From Neorhizobium sp. SOG26 (GTDB lineage: Bacteria; Pseudomonadota; Alphaproteobacteria; Rhizobiales; Rhizobiaceae): 64,000 bases of DNA. Below, in pieces: positions 37,188 to 46,041 of the stretch. The position numbers and the translations under genes were made by a program. The stretch's first letter is position 1. Each line of letters starts with the position of its first letter. The notes under the pieces were generated by a model. That model saw only the letters and a program-made list of their open reading frames with translations, did no database searches and was not told the DNA's origin. The stretch lies in assembly GCF_003491345.1 (NCBI RefSeq), contig NZ_CP025513.1, positions 981,501 through 1,045,500 of the forward strand, given 5' to 3'.

Positions 37188-38192
37188 ATGAACATGGGCA
37201 ACTTCAAGCTTCGACTAGGCCGTCGAAGCGCATTGGCGGCATCGGTGGTCGCAGCGCTTGCGCTGGCCCTGCCGGGCACAGCTGCGGCTCAGGATAAATA
37301 TCCGTCGCGCGACATCACGCTTGTGCTGCCATTCGGTCCCGGCGGGATCGCGGATATCACCGCGCGGCTTGTGGCAGATGGGCTTGGCAAGAAGCTCGGC
37401 CGCCAGATCGTCATCATGAACCAACCGGGCGCTGGCGGTGCTACGGCGGCACGCGCGGTGCTGAACGCGGAAGCCGATGGCTATACGCTTGCGCTCTTCT
37501 CAAACGGCACTGCAATCAGCGTTCCGCTATTCAAGAAGCTCCCGTTCGATCCGGTGAACGAATTCGTGCCGGTCTCGAGCCTTGCCTACTTCGACTTCAT
37601 CTTCGCGGCGAAGGGTGACGGCAAGTTCAAAACCTTGCAGGATGTCCTTGCGGCGGCGAAAGAAAAGCCGGGCGCGCTAAACATTGGCACGATCAATGTC
37701 GGCAGCAGCCAGAACCTGGCCGCCGAATTGTTCAAGTCCGCAGCGGGCGTCGACTTCACGATCGTGCCCTACAAGGCAACGCCTGACCTTCAGGTCGCCC
37801 TGCTGGGTGGCGAGGTTGACGTCATCATCGACAGTCAGACGGCGCTAAACGCTGCCCTACAGCAGAACCAGGCGGTCGCCATTGCGTCCTCGGGCACAGT
37901 TCGGTCTAAGCTGCTGCCGGACGTGCCGACCGCGGTCGAACAAGGTGTCAACGGCTTCGACGTCACGTCGTGGAACGCGATATTTGCCCCGAAGGGCACG
38001 CCGGACGAGGCGGTCAAGGTGCTGAACAGTGCGCTTGTCGAGGTGCTTTCCGACCCGGCCATCCAGAAGCGGTTTGCCGATCTTGGCGTAGAGGCCCGCT
38101 CCAGCACGCCCGAGGAAATCGGCAAGCGCCTGACTGACGATATCGGCAAGTGGGGTGCCGTTATCGAGAAGGCCGGCATTCCGAAGCAGTAG
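37188..38192 (+). CDS. Tripartite tricarboxylate transporter (Bug-family) receptor
   Basis: 334-residue periplasmic binding protein of the TctC/Bug family. A signal peptide is present (cleavage after AAA near residue 37), then the typical YPSRDITLVLPFGPGGIADITARLVADGL opening and the NQPGAGGATAARAV motif. Such receptors bind carboxylates. No TctA/TctB membrane genes are nearby, so it is an orphan receptor that may serve a distant permease or act as a sensor. A very strong AGGAGGAGGAG precedes the ATG at 37188, suggesting high expression. Confidence 0.88.
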   Translation: MNMGNFKLRLGRRSALAASVVAALALALPGTAAAQDKYPSRDITLVLPFGPGGIADITARLVADGLGKKLGRQIVIMNQPGAGGATAARAVLNAEADGYTLALFSNGTAISVPLFKKLPFDPVNEFVPVSSLAYFDFIFAAKGDGKFKTLQDVLAAAKEKPGALNIGTINVGSSQNLAAELFKSAAGVDFTIVPYKATPDLQVALLGGEVDVIIDSQTALNAALQQNQAVAIASSGTVRSKLLPDVPTAVEQGVNGFDVTSWNAIFAPKGTPDEAVKVLNSALVEVLSDPAIQKRFADLGVEARSSTPEEIGKRLTDDIGKWGAVIEKAGIPKQ

Positions 38193-38203
38193 TGCATCAA
38201 TGG

Positions 38204-38240
38204 AAACCGGCGCAGGTTTAAAGACTTGCGCCGGTTTATC
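38204..38240 (+). terminator. Hairpin terminator after the TTT receptor
   Basis: AAACCGGCGCA and TGCGCCGGTTT form a perfect 11-pair stem twelve bases after the stop. The T-run is short, so efficiency is uncertain. It also separates the convergent liv-type operon. Confidence 0.7.
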
Positions 38241-38302
38241 TATGGGGGATTGCGACAGCCGGGCTTCTTCCAGCCTCGTCTGGTTGCGCTTCTTGACCGG
38301 AC

Positions 38303-39019
38303 TTAGTGGCGCGCTGCCTTCTCGACCGCCAGATGCTGGCCGAGCAGACTTTCATCCGCCAGCAGATCCGCGCTCTTGCCCTGGTAGACGATCGCACCGC
38401 GATCGAGGATCACTGCATCATCGGAAAGGGGCAGCACTTTCTTGGCCTTCTGCTCGATGATGATGGCCGACATGCCCTCGCCCTGCGTGATCCGCTGGAT
38501 CGCTGCCAGGAGCTCGTCAACGATGATGGGCGCGAGACCTTCGGTCGGTTCGTCCAGTAACAAAAGCTTCGGGTTGACCATCAGCGCGCGCCCCACGGCC
38601 AGCATCTGCTGCTCGCCGCCTGACAACTGGTTGCCAAGGTTCTTCCGGCGCTCCTTCAGACGCGGAAACATCTGGTAGACGCGTTCTAGGTTCCACATGC
38701 CGGGCCGTGCGATAGCCGTCATGTTTTCCTCGACAGTCAACGACTTGAAGATGTTGCGCTCCTGCGGCACCCAGCCAATGCCCGCCGCCGCACGACGATC
38801 AGCGCGAAGCTTGGTAACATCCTTGCCGAGCAGGTGGATTGAGCCGGAATGGTGCGTGGTGACGCCAGCGAGCGTGTTGACGAAGGTCGTCTTGCCCGTC
38901 CCGTTGCGGCCGAGCAACGCCAGCGTCTTGCCTTCATCAAGCGTGAGGCTGATGCCCGCAAGTACGCTAGCCTCGCCGTAACCCGCAACCAGCTTGTCAG
39001 TGACCAGAACCGCGGTCAT
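38303..39019 (-). CDS. livF: Branched-chain-type ABC importer ATPase (LivF)
   Basis: 238-residue ATPase of the LivF subclass: Walker A GRNGTGKTTF, signature LSGGEQQMLAVGRALM, Walker B LLLLDEPTEGLAP. Hydrophobic amino-acid/amide uptake family. It is the last gene of the five-gene liv-type operon and overlaps livG by ATGA. The substrate may be an aromatic or other organic acid rather than leucine, given the LysR regulator and neighbouring catabolic genes; this is inference. Confidence 0.92.
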   Translation of the reverse strand: MTAVLVTDKLVAGYGEASVLAGISLTLDEGKTLALLGRNGTGKTTFVNTLAGVTTHHSGSIHLLGKDVTKLRADRRAAAGIGWVPQERNIFKSLTVEENMTAIARPGMWNLERVYQMFPRLKERRKNLGNQLSGGEQQMLAVGRALMVNPKLLLLDEPTEGLAPIIVDELLAAIQRITQGEGMSAIIIEQKAKKVLPLSDDAVILDRGAIVYQGKSADLLADESLLGQHLAVEKAARH

Positions 39020-39765
39020 GCATTTTCTCCGAGATAGACGGCCTTCACGCGCGGGTCCGACGAGATCTCCGCGACCGTTCCTTCCGTGAAGACGGCGCCC
39101 GCGACGAGCACCGAGATCCGGTCTGCAAAGGAGAATACGAGATCCATGTCGTGCTCGATGAGAAGCACGGTCACATCCGCCGGCAGATCAGAGACGATCT
39201 GCAGCACCTCGTGGCGTTCATCCTCAGGCACACCGGCCGCCGGTTCATCGAGCAGCAGCACCCGGGGCTTGGAGGCAAAGGCCAGCGCGATTTCGAGAAG
39301 ACGCTGCTTTCCATACGGCAGGATGGTCGTGCGTTCGCCCATGACGGAGGCGAGGCCGAACTGCGCAAGCAGGCTCGCTGCCTCGTCCGTGATCTTGCTG
39401 TAGCTCGAGATCGACTTGAAGAGGTTGTGACCGACGCCTTCACGTTCCGCGATCGCCAGAGCCACCGTTTCGAGCGGGGTGAACTCGTTGAAGAGTTGGT
39501 TGATCTGGAACGTGCGGGTCAACCCGCGCTTGACGCGCTTGAAGGACGCGAGAGAGGTGATGTCCTCGCCTTCGAGAAGAACCTGTCCTTCCGACGGCGG
39601 CAGCACCCCGGTTAGCAGGTTGATCAGCGTTGTCTTGCCGGCGCCATTCGGGCCGATCAATGCATGGCGTGCGCCGCGCTCGACCTTGAGGCTGACGTCG
39701 TTCGTTGCCAGGAACGCGCCGAAGCGACGCTTCAGGTTCCTGGTCTCCAGCACGATCTCGCTCAT
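39016..39765 (-). CDS. livG: Branched-chain-type ABC importer ATPase (LivG)
   Basis: 249-residue ATPase of the LivG subclass with Walker A GPNGAGKTTL, the long insertion between Walker A and signature typical of LivG and Walker B VLLLDEPAAGV. The signature region reads LPYGKQRLLEIALAFA, the usual relaxed form in this subclass, so it is not by itself evidence of inactivity. Overlaps livM and livF by four bases each. Confidence 0.92.
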   Translation of the reverse strand: MSEIVLETRNLKRRFGAFLATNDVSLKVERGARHALIGPNGAGKTTLINLLTGVLPPSEGQVLLEGEDITSLASFKRVKRGLTRTFQINQLFNEFTPLETVALAIAEREGVGHNLFKSISSYSKITDEAASLLAQFGLASVMGERTTILPYGKQRLLEIALAFASKPRVLLLDEPAAGVPEDERHEVLQIVSDLPADVTVLLIEHDMDLVFSFADRISVLVAGAVFTEGTVAEISSDPRVKAVYLGENA

Positions 39766-40799
39766 TGGCCGCCCTCCTTCTTCGAGAAGCGTTCGGGCAG
39801 ATATTCCACCCAGCGCGCCAGGCGGTCACGCCCGATCAGCACGAGGATGACGAGAAGCAGGCCGATGTAGAACATCCAGTATTGCGGCGTGATGACGGAG
39901 AGCCAGTCCTTGATGAGCGTGAAGAAGACGGCGCCGAAGATCCCGCCATAGAGATAGCCGGTGCCGCCGATCACCAGGACAAGAAGAACGTCGGCCGAGC
40001 GGTGGAAGGCCAGCACGTCGGGCGAAACGAAGCTCGTCGTCTGGGCCAGCAGCGCTCCGGCCATGCCCGCGAAAACGGCTGCGATCGTGTAGGCGATGAC
40101 GATGCGCTTGCGGGCGGGTACGGCGATCATGCCGGCGCGCATCGGGTTGCCCTTGATCGCCTTCAGCGACAGCCCGAATGGCGAAAAAGCGATGGCACGC
40201 ATGATCATGGTGCCGACGAACAGCACCGCCAGGCAATACAGGTAGCCGGTCTGACCAAACAGGTCGAATTCGAAGAGGCCGAGGATCGCCGTCGGCGAGA
40301 AGCCGGAAAGGCCATCAGCGCCGCCGGTGAGCCATGCCATCTGGTTGGCAACTTCCGCCATCATCAGGCCGATGCCGAGCGTTGTCATCAACCGGGTCAG
40401 GTCGGAGCCGCGTAGGATCAGGAAGCTCGTGAGCAGACCGAGCACGCCGGAGATGACGCCGGCGACGATCAGTCCGGTTACGGGTTCCGCGACATAATGC
40501 AGGGCTAGCAGGCCGGCAACGTAGGCGCCAAGCCCAAAGAAGGCCGTGTGGCCAAGCGACACGATGCCGGCGAAGCCAAGAACCAGATCGAGCGACACGG
40601 CAAACAGCGCCAGGATCGCGATCTCGGTGAGGATCAGCATCTTCGTCGGCAGAAGGAAATAAGCGGCAATCGCCGCAACCCAAACGATGATCTCGTAGAA
40701 GCGGATACGGCTGCGCCGCTTCATCAGCGCAGCTGCGCGGCTCGTGGTCTCGGGAGAGGTCGATGGCGCGGTCATGGCGGGCTCCTGAACAAGGCTCAT
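39762..40799 (-). CDS. livM: Branched-chain-type ABC importer permease (LivM)
   Basis: 345-residue inner-membrane permease with about nine hydrophobic segments and the LivM hallmarks: DLVLGFAGIVSLGHTAFFGLGAYVAGLL and a coupling segment RAIAFSPFGLSLKAIKGNPMRA. The ATG at 40799 overlaps livH (ATGA) and has AGAGGTGG upstream; an internal ATG at 40775 with CAGGAG is an alternative. Confidence 0.91.
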   Translation of the reverse strand: MSLVQEPAMTAPSTSPETTSRAAALMKRRSRIRFYEIIVWVAAIAAYFLLPTKMLILTEIAILALFAVSLDLVLGFAGIVSLGHTAFFGLGAYVAGLLALHYVAEPVTGLIVAGVISGVLGLLTSFLILRGSDLTRLMTTLGIGLMMAEVANQMAWLTGGADGLSGFSPTAILGLFEFDLFGQTGYLYCLAVLFVGTMIMRAIAFSPFGLSLKAIKGNPMRAGMIAVPARKRIVIAYTIAAVFAGMAGALLAQTTSFVSPDVLAFHRSADVLLVLVIGGTGYLYGGIFGAVFFTLIKDWLSVITPQYWMFYIGLLLVILVLIGRDRLARWVEYLPERFSKKEGGQ

Positions 40800-41653
40800 C
40801 GGCCACCTCTTGCAAACAGACCATTCGGCCGCACGATCAGCATGACGATCATCAGGCCGTAGATGACGAAGGGGCCGATTGCCGGGACGTAATACTTGCC
40901 GGCGACATCCGCGATGCCGAGCAGGAGTGCCGCGAGGAAAGGCCCGGATACCGTCGAGGTGCCGCCAACTGAAACGACGATCAGGAAGTAGATCATGAAC
41001 TTCAGCGGGAAGTTCGGATCAAGACCCAGGATCTCGGCGCCCATCGCGCCACCGAGGCCAGCAAGCCCCGAACCGAATGCAAAGGTCAGCGCGAAGACGA
41101 CGGGGACGTTGATGCCGAGGCCCATGGCGACTCGACGATCGTCAACTGCTGCACGAAGGCGGCTGCCGAAACGGGTCTTGGAAAGGATGAGCTGCAGGGC
41201 GATAGCCAGCAGTGCACACAGGACAATGGTGAAAAGCCGGTATCGACCAACCCCGACGCCCATGACCTCCATGCGGCCGGAAAGCTCCGGCGGAAGGTTG
41301 ATGAGCTGCTGCTGACCACCCATGAAATAGTCAGTCCCGGCAACGGCCATGAAGACGATGCCGATGGAGAAGAGAACCTGGTCCAGGTGTGGAGCCTGAT
41401 AAAGCCATTGGTACAGTGTGCGTTCCAGCACGAGACCGATCACGGCTGCGACGAGGAAGGCTGCGGGCAGGCACCAATAGAAGGAGATGCCATAGCGGTT
41501 CATCATGATGACGGTGATATAGCCGCCCGCCATGGCAAAGGCGCCATGGGCAAGGTTGATGAAGTTCATAAGGCCCAGCGTCACCGTAAGCCCGCAGGCC
41601 AGGATGAACAGCAACATGCCATATGCAATGCCGTCAAACAGGATAGTCAGCAT
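40796..41653 (-). CDS. livH: Branched-chain-type ABC importer permease (LivH)
   Basis: 285-residue permease with about eight helices and the LivH opening GIAYGMLLFILACGLTVTLGLMNFINLAHGAF. It is the partner of LivM. About 120 bases with two strong hairpins separate it from the binding-protein gene upstream, probably setting the ratio of receptor to membrane subunits. Confidence 0.92.
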   Translation of the reverse strand: MLTILFDGIAYGMLLFILACGLTVTLGLMNFINLAHGAFAMAGGYITVIMMNRYGISFYWCLPAAFLVAAVIGLVLERTLYQWLYQAPHLDQVLFSIGIVFMAVAGTDYFMGGQQQLINLPPELSGRMEVMGVGVGRYRLFTIVLCALLAIALQLILSKTRFGSRLRAAVDDRRVAMGLGINVPVVFALTFAFGSGLAGLGGAMGAEILGLDPNFPLKFMIYFLIVVSVGGTSTVSGPFLAALLLGIADVAGKYYVPAIGPFVIYGLMIVMLIVRPNGLFARGGR

Positions 41654-41685
41654 GGAGGTCTTCTCTAGAGCAACCAGTGTGCCGG

Positions 41686-41765
41686 GTCTGCGCTCAGGTT
41701 CGAGCGCAGACGGCTAGTCAGGCTTGCCAGGTGATGATGAGCCTGCGGTCCCACCACCTGGCAAG
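41686..41765 (-). terminator. Two strong hairpins between livK and livH (attenuator/mRNA stabiliser)
   Basis: Two perfect inverted repeats are found: CTTGCCAGGTG/CACCTGGCAAG (41723-41733 and 41755-41765) and GTCTGCGCTC/GAGCGCAGAC (41686-41695 and 41702-41711). Neither has a T-run. Located just after the receptor gene, they likely protect the livK message from 3' decay or cause partial termination, as known for binding-protein genes of other ABC operons. Confidence 0.65.
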
Positions 41766-41772
41766 TATCGGC

Positions 41773-42951
41773 TCAGTTCGCTTCAGCCTTCTCAGGGTCC
41801 TTCAGGTCCTTGAACGTTGCGAATTCCACGTTGTGCAGTTCGCCGTCCAGTTCCTTGACCTCGCGCATGTAGATGTTCTGGATGATGTCGCGGGTCTCAG
41901 GATCGATGGAGACCGGGCCGCGGGGACTCGTCCAGGACATGCCCTTCACCGCTTCCATGAAGGCCGGGCCGCTGACATCACCATTGGTCTTCTCGAGCGC
42001 TGCGTAGATCAGCGCCATGCTGTCGTAACCGCCGACCGACATGAAGTTCGGCCGCATGTTGTCGTTTGCCTTGGTGAAGGCTTCGACATAGGCCTTGTTC
42101 TCCGGGCTGTCGTGGGCCGTTGCGTAGAAGTGGCCCGTGATCGTGCCAAGCGCCGGCTTGCCCATGGAGTTCAGGATGTCGTCGTCGGTCACGTCGCCGG
42201 TAGCGATGAGTTTGACGCCGGCTTCCGGTAGGCCGCGGTCTGCGAACTGCTTCATGAAGAGCGCGCCGGCACCAGAGGGAAGGAAGACAAAGACGGCATC
42301 CGGCTTGGCGTCACGAACGCGCTGCAGGAACGGCGCGAAATCGGGGTTGGCGAGCGGAACGCGAACAGCTTCGATAATCTCGCCGCCCTTGCCCTTGAAT
42401 TCCTTGCTGAACCACTTCTCGGCATCGATGCCCGGACCGTAGTCCGAAACCAGCGTCACGACCTTCTTGATGCCGTTTTCAGCGGCCCAAGTGCCGACCG
42501 GCAGCGAATACTGCGGCAGCGTGCCGGAGGTACGGGTGATGAAAGGCGATGCCTTGGTGATCGAGGCCGTGCCGGCCGAGGTCACGATCATCGGCACCTT
42601 CGCCTGGGTTGCAACTGGTGCAACAGCCATGGCGAGCGGCGTCAAACCGCCACCAGCGAGAAGCTTTACGCCTTCGTTGACGACAAGCTCCTGTGCGATA
42701 CGGCGGGTCTGGTCAGCCACGCCGGCGTCATCGCGGATGATAAGTTCGATCTTCTTGCCAGCGACCGTATCGCCCTTCATCTCCAGGAAGGTCTTGGCGC
42801 CAGCCGAGACCTGTCGTCCGGTCGACGCAAACGGGCCCGTCATCGGCAAAATCAGGCCGACCTTCACGGTCTCCTGCGCAGCCGCCGGAACAGCAGCAAG
42901 CGCGCCGAGCGCAACACCCGCAGCCGCAAGTAGGGTTCTTCTTTTCAGCAT
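41773..42951 (-). CDS. livK: Branched-chain-type ABC importer substrate-binding protein
   Basis: 392-residue periplasmic-binding-protein (type 1 fold, family 6) with a signal peptide (MLKRRTLLAAAGVALGALAA, cleavage near residue 25) and the characteristic VKVGLILPMTGPFASTGRQ opening and VGGYDSMALIYAALE segment. The start at 42951 follows GAGGAGG; a TTG at 42966 lies inside that ribosome site and is rejected. It is the receptor of the LivFGHM complex; relatives bind amino acids, amides or aromatic acids. Confidence 0.91.
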   Translation of the reverse strand: MLKRRTLLAAAGVALGALAAVPAAAQETVKVGLILPMTGPFASTGRQVSAGAKTFLEMKGDTVAGKKIELIIRDDAGVADQTRRIAQELVVNEGVKLLAGGGLTPLAMAVAPVATQAKVPMIVTSAGTASITKASPFITRTSGTLPQYSLPVGTWAAENGIKKVVTLVSDYGPGIDAEKWFSKEFKGKGGEIIEAVRVPLANPDFAPFLQRVRDAKPDAVFVFLPSGAGALFMKQFADRGLPEAGVKLIATGDVTDDDILNSMGKPALGTITGHFYATAHDSPENKAYVEAFTKANDNMRPNFMSVGGYDSMALIYAALEKTNGDVSGPAFMEAVKGMSWTSPRGPVSIDPETRDIIQNIYMREVKELDGELHNVEFATFKDLKDPEKAEAN

Positions 42952-43047
42952 AATCTTCCTCCTCAAGATGCGGGTTTACTGACAGCCCCCGCCTGTAGCC
43001 CTTTGATCCTCTGCCGCGCCACTCAAGAGGCGGCGGCATCCTTCATC

Positions 43048-43059
43048 GGTGTATACACC
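43048..43059. promoter_or_regulatory. 12-bp perfect palindrome upstream of livK
   Basis: GGTGTATACACC lies about 97 bases before the livK start. The TGTATACA core is of the kind bound by GntR-family dimers, but no GntR gene is in the window; the adjacent regulator is of LysR type. It is a candidate operator of unknown cognate protein. Confidence 0.5.
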
Positions 43060-43191
43060 ACGCTGATCCAGAAACCAGAGTGTTGTCCGATCAATTAAAG
43101 TTTGGCGTCACCCCTTCCTGACGCTCAAGCTCATGATTGCATCTCTCTATAGAATGGACCTCAATTCGTTTAATCAGTTCGTCTGCTCCGA

Positions 43192-44412
43192 TCATAAGAT
43201 TTGATTATAGCGCTGCGCCGGATGAGCCGACAGGAGGTCCAGGAACGTCTGCTGGGCCGCGGTTGGAAGCCAGTCTTCTCGGAGCACGACGCCGATCGGG
43301 CGAGATGTGTGCCCCAGTTCGAACGGCAGCGCGTGCATCAGGCCGCGCTTGATCTCGGCCTCCGCTTGCAGGCGCGATGTGCAGCCGAGATGCGCAGTGC
43401 CGTCCAGAAGCTCGCGCATCAAGATCAGCGAGCCGGTTTCCACGATGTTGCGCGGCAGAGGACACTGGGCGTCGAGGAAGATGCTGTCGAAGTAGCGGCG
43501 GATCGGCGTACCCTTGGGCGACACGACCCAGGGGTAAGAGGCTAGTTCTTCAACGGTGACCTTCTGGGAGCGCGTGAGGGGATGCTGGATCCCACCGACC
43601 AGCACAACCGAGTCGTGAAAAAGCACTCGCTGCTCAATGTCGCTTGTCGGCGGCGGGACTCGCAGGGCGCCCACCAGGAAATCCAGTTCCCCACGCCGCA
43701 GAGCCGACATCAGTTCGCCATATGGCCCCTCCTGGATACGCAGTGGCAGGTTTGGGCGGACCTCTCGAAAAGCAGCAATGGCTTTCGGCAGTGTGTACGA
43801 CTTGGCAAGCGGCGTGGCGCCGATGACGATCTCACCACATTCAGTCGCCGTCAGTTCGGCCATGTCGGCATCAGCCTGGCTCAGTTCGAGGAAGGCGAGT
43901 TTTGCCGCCTGCGCCAGAGCCTGCGCCGGACGTGTGGCGACAATGCCATAGGAGGTCCGCTGGAAGAGCGGTCTCAAGGTCTCTTCTTCCAATTGGCTGA
44001 CGGCCCGGTAGACCGCCGGCTGGCTGACACCCAGGCGCTCGGCGGCGAGGGTGAAGTTCTCGGTTTCCCGTACCGCGATCAGCGAACGCAGTTGAGCGCC
44101 GGTCGCCGTCATCTTCAGTCGTGGGGAAAGTTCGGCGAGCGCCGGATCGAGGTAGGCGAAGGCGCGGGCGATGCGGCGCGCGAGTGTTTCTCCGGCGGCG
44201 TTTGCAAAGATCCGCTGCGGTGTTCTTGAGAACAGCGGAAGACCGGCGGTGCGCTCGATCTTCGACAGGGCTTGGGTAACTGCCGGCTGTGACACGAAAC
44301 AGGCTTCCGCCGCCCGAGTGACCGATCCAGTATCAACCACGGCAAGAAAGGCCCGCAAGTGCCTCAAGCTGTGGCCGGCTATACTTGAAGAACTCGGCCC
44401 TGTTTCGCTCAT
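43192..44412 (-). CDS. LysR-type regulator with two tandem DNA-binding domains
   Basis: 406 residues, about 100 longer than a normal LysR protein. Two consecutive winged-helix domains are visible. The first (about 15-75) has GSVTRAAEACFVSQPAVTQALSKIE and LFSRTP. The second (about 105-165) has ENFTLAAERLGVSQPAVYRAVSQLEE and LFQRT. A single effector domain follows (about 190-400). It is co-directional with and 240 bases upstream of livK, so it likely controls that importer. The ATG at 44412 is a plausible start; an open extension reaches 44445. Double-HTH LysR proteins are uncommon; a sequencing fusion is unlikely because both domains are complete and in frame. Confidence 0.88.
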   Translation of the reverse strand: MSETGPSSSSIAGHSLRHLRAFLAVVDTGSVTRAAEACFVSQPAVTQALSKIERTAGLPLFSRTPQRIFANAAGETLARRIARAFAYLDPALAELSPRLKMTATGAQLRSLIAVRETENFTLAAERLGVSQPAVYRAVSQLEEETLRPLFQRTSYGIVATRPAQALAQAAKLAFLELSQADADMAELTATECGEIVIGATPLAKSYTLPKAIAAFREVRPNLPLRIQEGPYGELMSALRRGELDFLVGALRVPPPTSDIEQRVLFHDSVVLVGGIQHPLTRSQKVTVEELASYPWVVSPKGTPIRRYFDSIFLDAQCPLPRNIVETGSLILMRELLDGTAHLGCTSRLQAEAEIKRGLMHALPFELGHTSRPIGVVLREDWLPTAAQQTFLDLLSAHPAQRYNQIL

Positions 44413-44570
44413 GGGCGAACCCGGGAGAGCCGAAGGCCAGCCCAACTGTGACCAAGGCCGAGGAACGGAATTGAATACGGACAGTTGGAATAAAGGAACC
44501 GCAAGTATTGGTTTTCCTTCAACAACGGATCGTCGTTTTCACCATGATGCATCAAAGGCTGGACCACAAC

Positions 44571-44762
44571 ATGCTCAATTCGGAAGGTCCAAGACCTGAA
44601 AAGGCAATGGCCGAACTGAAGCGATACATCGAGGGCGTCATCGACCGGGCAATTGCCGAAGGCATGGATGAACTCGATGCCTGCGAGCGGGTCGTCTGCG
44701 TGGCAAGCGCCCGTCGGAACAAGGCGAAGTCCAACCGGCCCATGAAGGTTCTCATCCGGTAG
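44571..44762 (+). CDS. 63-residue hypothetical protein
   Basis: Small basic, helical protein (PEKAMAELKRYIEGVIDRAI and a C-terminal KAKSNRPMKVLIR). It is divergent from the LysR gene and convergent with pcaF. Codon use is like its neighbours. The start is uncertain: the frame is open from 44508 and includes other ATG codons. I recognise no family. Confidence 0.55.
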   Translation: MLNSEGPRPEKAMAELKRYIEGVIDRAIAEGMDELDACERVVCVASARRNKAKSNRPMKVLIR

Positions 44763-44828
44763 GTGGATGGCCAGCACCCGAAGGGCTGACCATCTCTTCT
44801 TTATTTGAACCGCGTATCCCCTGCCCGA

Positions 44829-46034
44829 TCAGACCCGTTCCAGCGCGATCGCGATGCCCTGGCCCACGCCAACGCACATGGTCGCCAGCGCATACTTGCC
44901 CTGCCGCTGTGCAAGCTCGAGGGCTGCCGTGCCCGAGATGCGGGCGCCGGACATGCCAAGCGGGTGACCGAGCGCGATCGCGCCACCGTTGGGGTTGACG
45001 CGCGGATCATCGTCGGCGATCGCCAGTTCGCGAAGGGTTGCAAGACCTTGGGATGCGAACGCTTCGTTCAGTTCGATGACGTCGAGCTGATGTGCTGCAA
45101 GGCCGAGCATTGCCAGAAGCTTCTTGGAGGCGGGAGCCGGCCCGATGCCCATGATGCGCGGTGGAACGCCGGCCGTCGCACCGCCCATGACACGAGCGAT
45201 CGGCGTCAGGCCATACTTCTTGGCAGCGGCTTCAGAGGCAATGATGAGCGCGGCAGCGCCGTCATTGACGCCCGAGGCATTGCCGGCAGTGACGGTGCCG
45301 CCTTCAATCTTGTTGATCGGCTTCAGCTTCGCGAGCGCTTCCATGGTCGTTGCACGCGGATGTTCATCCTTCGAGACGACAACTGGGTCGCCCTTACGCT
45401 GTGGGATCGTGACGGAGACGATTTCCTGTGCCAGGCGGCCGTTCGCCTGTGCGGCGGCAGCCTTGTCCTGCGAGCGCAGCGCAAACGCATCTTGGTGTTC
45501 GCGCGAGACCTTGTAGTCGATCGCCACGTGATCACCGGTTTCCGGCATGGAATCAACGCCGTACTGCTTCTTCATAATAGGATTGATGAAGCGCCAGCCG
45601 ATCGTGGTGTCGTAGATTTCGGCATTGCGGGAGAACGCGGTCTCGGCCTTCGGCATCACGAATGGTGCGCGGCTCATGCTTTCCACACCGCCGGCAATCA
45701 TCAACTCGGCCTCGCCAGCCTTTATGGCGCGGGCTGCGGTAATCACGGCGTCCATGCCGGAGCCGCACAGCCGGTTCATGGTCGTGCCGGTCACAGAAAG
45801 GGGCAGTCCTGAAAGAAGGGCCGCCATGCGTGCGACGTTGCGGTTGTCTTCGCCGGCCTGGTTGGCGCAGCCGTAGATCACGTCGGCGACAGCTTCCCAA
45901 TCGACCGAGGAGTTGCGCTCCATCAGCGCCTTCAGGGGGATGGCCGCAAGGTCATCGGCACGAACGGAGGACAGCGATCCCCCGAAACGGCCGATCGGCG
46001 TGCGGATGTAGTCACAGATGAAAGCTTCGGTCAT
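44829..46034 (-). CDS. pcaF: 3-oxoadipyl-CoA thiolase
   Basis: 401-residue thiolase, exactly the size of PcaF. The nucleophilic cysteine (MNRLCGSGMDAV, about residue 90), GHPLGMSGAR histidine and the C-terminal MCVGVGQG cysteine motif are present. It cleaves 3-oxoadipyl-CoA to succinyl-CoA and acetyl-CoA at the end of the protocatechuate branch of the 3-oxoadipate pathway. Context with pcaIJ and pcaR supports this over a general acetyl-CoA acetyltransferase. Confidence 0.93.
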   Translation of the reverse strand: MTEAFICDYIRTPIGRFGGSLSSVRADDLAAIPLKALMERNSSVDWEAVADVIYGCANQAGEDNRNVARMAALLSGLPLSVTGTTMNRLCGSGMDAVITAARAIKAGEAELMIAGGVESMSRAPFVMPKAETAFSRNAEIYDTTIGWRFINPIMKKQYGVDSMPETGDHVAIDYKVSREHQDAFALRSQDKAAAAQANGRLAQEIVSVTIPQRKGDPVVVSKDEHPRATTMEALAKLKPINKIEGGTVTAGNASGVNDGAAALIIASEAAAKKYGLTPIARVMGGATAGVPPRIMGIGPAPASKKLLAMLGLAAHQLDVIELNEAFASQGLATLRELAIADDDPRVNPNGGAIALGHPLGMSGARISGTAALELAQRQGKYALATMCVGVGQGIAIALERV

Positions 46035-46041
46035 TTCTTTC

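Noticed and set aside
39016-39765. Non-canonical signature in LivG as evidence of an inactive ATPase
   Set aside because: The relaxed form is usual in the LivG subclass, so it does not indicate loss of function as in GlpT.
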